64,000 nt of DNA from Bacillus canaveralius (GTDB lineage Bacteria > Bacillota > Bacilli > Bacillales > Cytobacillaceae): positions 186,001-250,000 of the forward strand of contig NZ_PGVA01000024.1 in NCBI RefSeq assembly GCF_002860125.1, given 5' to 3'. A program made the position numbers and the translations under genes. Within the stretch, counting starts at the first letter, position 1. Each line of letters begins with the position of its first letter. The notes under the pieces were generated by a model, which saw nothing but the letters and a program-made list of their open reading frames with translations, was not told where the DNA came from and searched no databases. Positions 62,661-64,000 of the stretch are shown in pieces.

Positions 62661-64000
62661 CTAAGTGATCGGGCTCACTCTGACTGCACTTACTTTGAAG
62701 CCCGGCATTTTACAGGCCGGATCCAAATCCCCTGAAATTAATTGGTTTACATTTTGAAAATCGGCCCAATGAATCGGTACAAATACTGTATCCTGCCGAA
62801 TTGCTTCTGACCATTTGCTTCTAACAACAACACTTCCTCGTCTTGATTCTACTTTAATTAAAACTTGATCTTCAATTTTATATTTTTTTGCAGTTTTCGG
62901 ATGGATTTCGAGATAGGATTCAAAATTCCTGGCGACTAGTGCCGCACTTTTTCTTGTTTGGACTCCCGTCAAGTAATGTGATATCACTCTGCCGTTCGTT
63001 AAGTACAACGGAAAATCGTCATTTGGCTTTTCTTTTGGCACAGCCGGATCGTTATAAACCGCCATCATTCGTGCTTTTTTGTCAGCATGAGCGAAACCTG
63101 ATTCAAATAACCTCATCGTCCCTTTATGTTCAGCATCAGGGCAAGGCCATACTATACCTCCCTCCTGCCGCAGCCGGCTGTAGGTGATGCCGTAATAATC
63201 GGCTATTCCCCCTTTACTGGCCAATCTCAATTCATTAAAGATTTCCTCTGCATTTGAGTAAGAAAAAAACGGGCCTTTTCCAAGCACTTTTGCGATCTCG
63301 CATATAATTTGCCAATCATGCTTCACCTCTCCGGGGCAAGGGCGGTTTGCTTCCCTGAGCGTCACCCGGCCTTCCAAATTGGTCATCGTCCCCTCATCCT
63401 CGAGAAAAGACGACGCAGGTAAAACTAAATCAGCCAATTGTGCCGTTTCAGAAAGAAACAAATCCACGGCGACAAGAAACTTTAATTTTTTTAAAGCTTC
63501 CTGGACAAATTTAGCGTTAGGATTGGAGACAACCGGGTTCGAACACATCAGCAGCATCCCCGTTATCTCCCTCTTGTCGATTTTATCCATCATTTCGAAT
63601 GCAGACACACCTTTTCCTGGCAGGTCGGCTGCATCAATTCCCCAAACGTCTGCAATATATTGCCGATGTTCCTTATTCTCGATGGACCGGTAACCAGGCA
63701 GCTGATCTGCCTTTTGTCCATGTTCTCTCGCACCCTGGCCATTTCCCTGACCCGTAATCGCTCCGTATCCTGAGTAGGGCTTGCCGATCTTTCCGGTAGC
63801 AATAAGAATATTTAGATAATTCCGTACAGATGCGGATCCATCTGTCTGCTGCTCAACTCCTCTGGCAGTAAAAATCATGCCCGACTCTTCTTCACCGAAT
63901 TTTCTGGCAGCCGTTCTGATTTGCTCCGCAGGTACACCCGTAAGGTCAGCGATCTGGTCCAACTGTAAAGAAGAAACATACTCTTTCACCTCTTCAAACC
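62661..64000 (-). CDS. nasC: Assimilatory nitrate reductase catalytic subunit (C-terminal part)
   Basis: 446 codons are visible and the frame stays open at the window edge, so the N-terminus with its 4Fe-4S motif is missing. The text matches the molybdopterin oxidoreductase domain (GMIFTARGVEQQTDGSASV, GYGAITGQGNGQGAREHGQK, SNPVVSNPNAKF, VLPASSFLEDEGTMTNLEGR) and the molydop-binding domain (LTNGRVISHYLTGVQT, VFVPIHW). TGQGNGQGAREHG with nitrite reductase next to it indicates assimilatory nitrate reductase rather than formate dehydrogenase. Confidence 0.93.
   Translation of the reverse strand, partial: FEEVKEYVSSLQLDQIADLTGVPAEQIRTAARKFGEEESGMIFTARGVEQQTDGSASVRNYLNILIATGKIGKPYSGYGAITGQGNGQGAREHGQKADQLPGYRSIENKEHRQYIADVWGIDAADLPGKGVSAFEMMDKIDKREITGMLLMCSNPVVSNPNAKFVQEALKKLKFLVAVDLFLSETAQLADLVLPASSFLEDEGTMTNLEGRVTLREANRPCPGEVKHDWQIICEIAKVLGKGPFFSYSNAEEIFNELRLASKGGIADYYGITYSRLRQEGGIVWPCPDAEHKGTMRLFESGFAHADKKARMMAVYNDPAVPKEKPNDDFPLYLTNGRVISHYLTGVQTRKSAALVARNFESYLEIHPKTAKKYKIEDQVLIKVESRRGSVVVRSKWSEAIRQDTVFVPIHWADFQNVNQLISGDLDPACKMPGFKVSAVRVSPIT

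Noticed and set aside
62661-64000. Formate dehydrogenase, which could have linked to selenocysteine use
   Set aside because: Sequence blocks and the adjacent nitrite reductase and siroheme genes indicate assimilatory nitrate reductase. The active-site region lies outside the window.

Overview
The window looks like chromosomal DNA of a low-GC, endospore-forming Bacillaceae species. Genes have strong GGAGG-type ribosome binding sites, frequent TTG/GTG starts and U-run terminators. There is a CotF-type spore coat protein, KtrAB- and OpuC-type osmotic genes, and a B. subtilis-like nas locus with a perfect-consensus TnrA box. No tRNA, rRNA, CRISPR array or complete insertion sequence was seen.

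Layout. 1-2.9 kb: an OpuB/OpuC-type osmolyte ABC transporter (permease cut by the window edge) and an RsbR-like PAS-STAS protein. 2.9-8.2 kb: two degenerate repeat tracts, a CotF-like coat protein with a 39-bp tandem repeat, an MNT/HEPN toxin-antitoxin pair, a decayed extradiol-dioxygenase-like gene, a methyltransferase and a GT8 glycosyltransferase. 8.8-12.2 kb: a cation module (ArsB/NhaD-type transporter, KtrB- and KtrA-like potassium uptake). 12.4-28.2 kb: a long leftward catabolic cluster. It encodes a three-subunit xanthine-dehydrogenase-type molybdenum hydroxylase with its maturation proteins (XdhC, MobA-like, CoxG-like), a PEP-synthase-like dikinase split into two genes, a histidine phosphatase, a cyclase-family hydrolase, an FAA hydrolase, an aldehyde dehydrogenase, an MFS transporter and a GntR/FCD regulator. 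28.5-33.5 kb: a deletion-scarred ABC exporter, a TatD-like hydrolase, an Rrf2 regulator divergent from a TSUP permease, and a chemoreceptor remnant. 33.5-38.3 kb: MurT/GatD, three small genes and an S66 peptidase. 38.8-43.4 kb: a zinc formaldehyde dehydrogenase, then an accessory patch with a broken halocin-C8-like bacteriocin precursor, a small membrane protein and a truncated Tn554-type transposase set. 43.4-46.9 kb: a BusR-like GntR-RCK_C regulator convergent with a second osmolyte ABC transporter whose ATPase is frameshifted. 47.3-49.5 kb: CopC-CopD and a PCYCGC lipoprotein interrupted by one in-frame TGA. 49.6-57.3 kb: two amino-acid permeases and small or decayed genes, including a truncated second copy of the Rrf2/TSUP locus. 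57.2-64 kb: the assimilatory nitrate/nitrite reductase operon with siroheme synthesis genes.

Two signals stand out. First, the 12.4-27.7 kb cluster combines a phospho-dikinase pair, a Mo-hydroxylase and a phosphatase. This suggests a phosphorylate-oxidise-dephosphorylate or heterocycle-opening pathway for an unknown substrate. Three AATCGATT palindromes and a cre-like site lie upstream of the dikinase gene. Second, the in-frame TGA at 49363-49365 sits where a UxxC redox motif would lie and is followed by a SECIS-like hairpin, so the lipoprotein may be a selenoprotein.

A third theme is potential c-di-AMP control: KtrA, two OpuC-type CBS ATPases and a BusR-like regulator all belong to families that include known c-di-AMP receptors. 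The window is also rich in gene remnants, so at least eight loci are called as pseudogenes or fragments.
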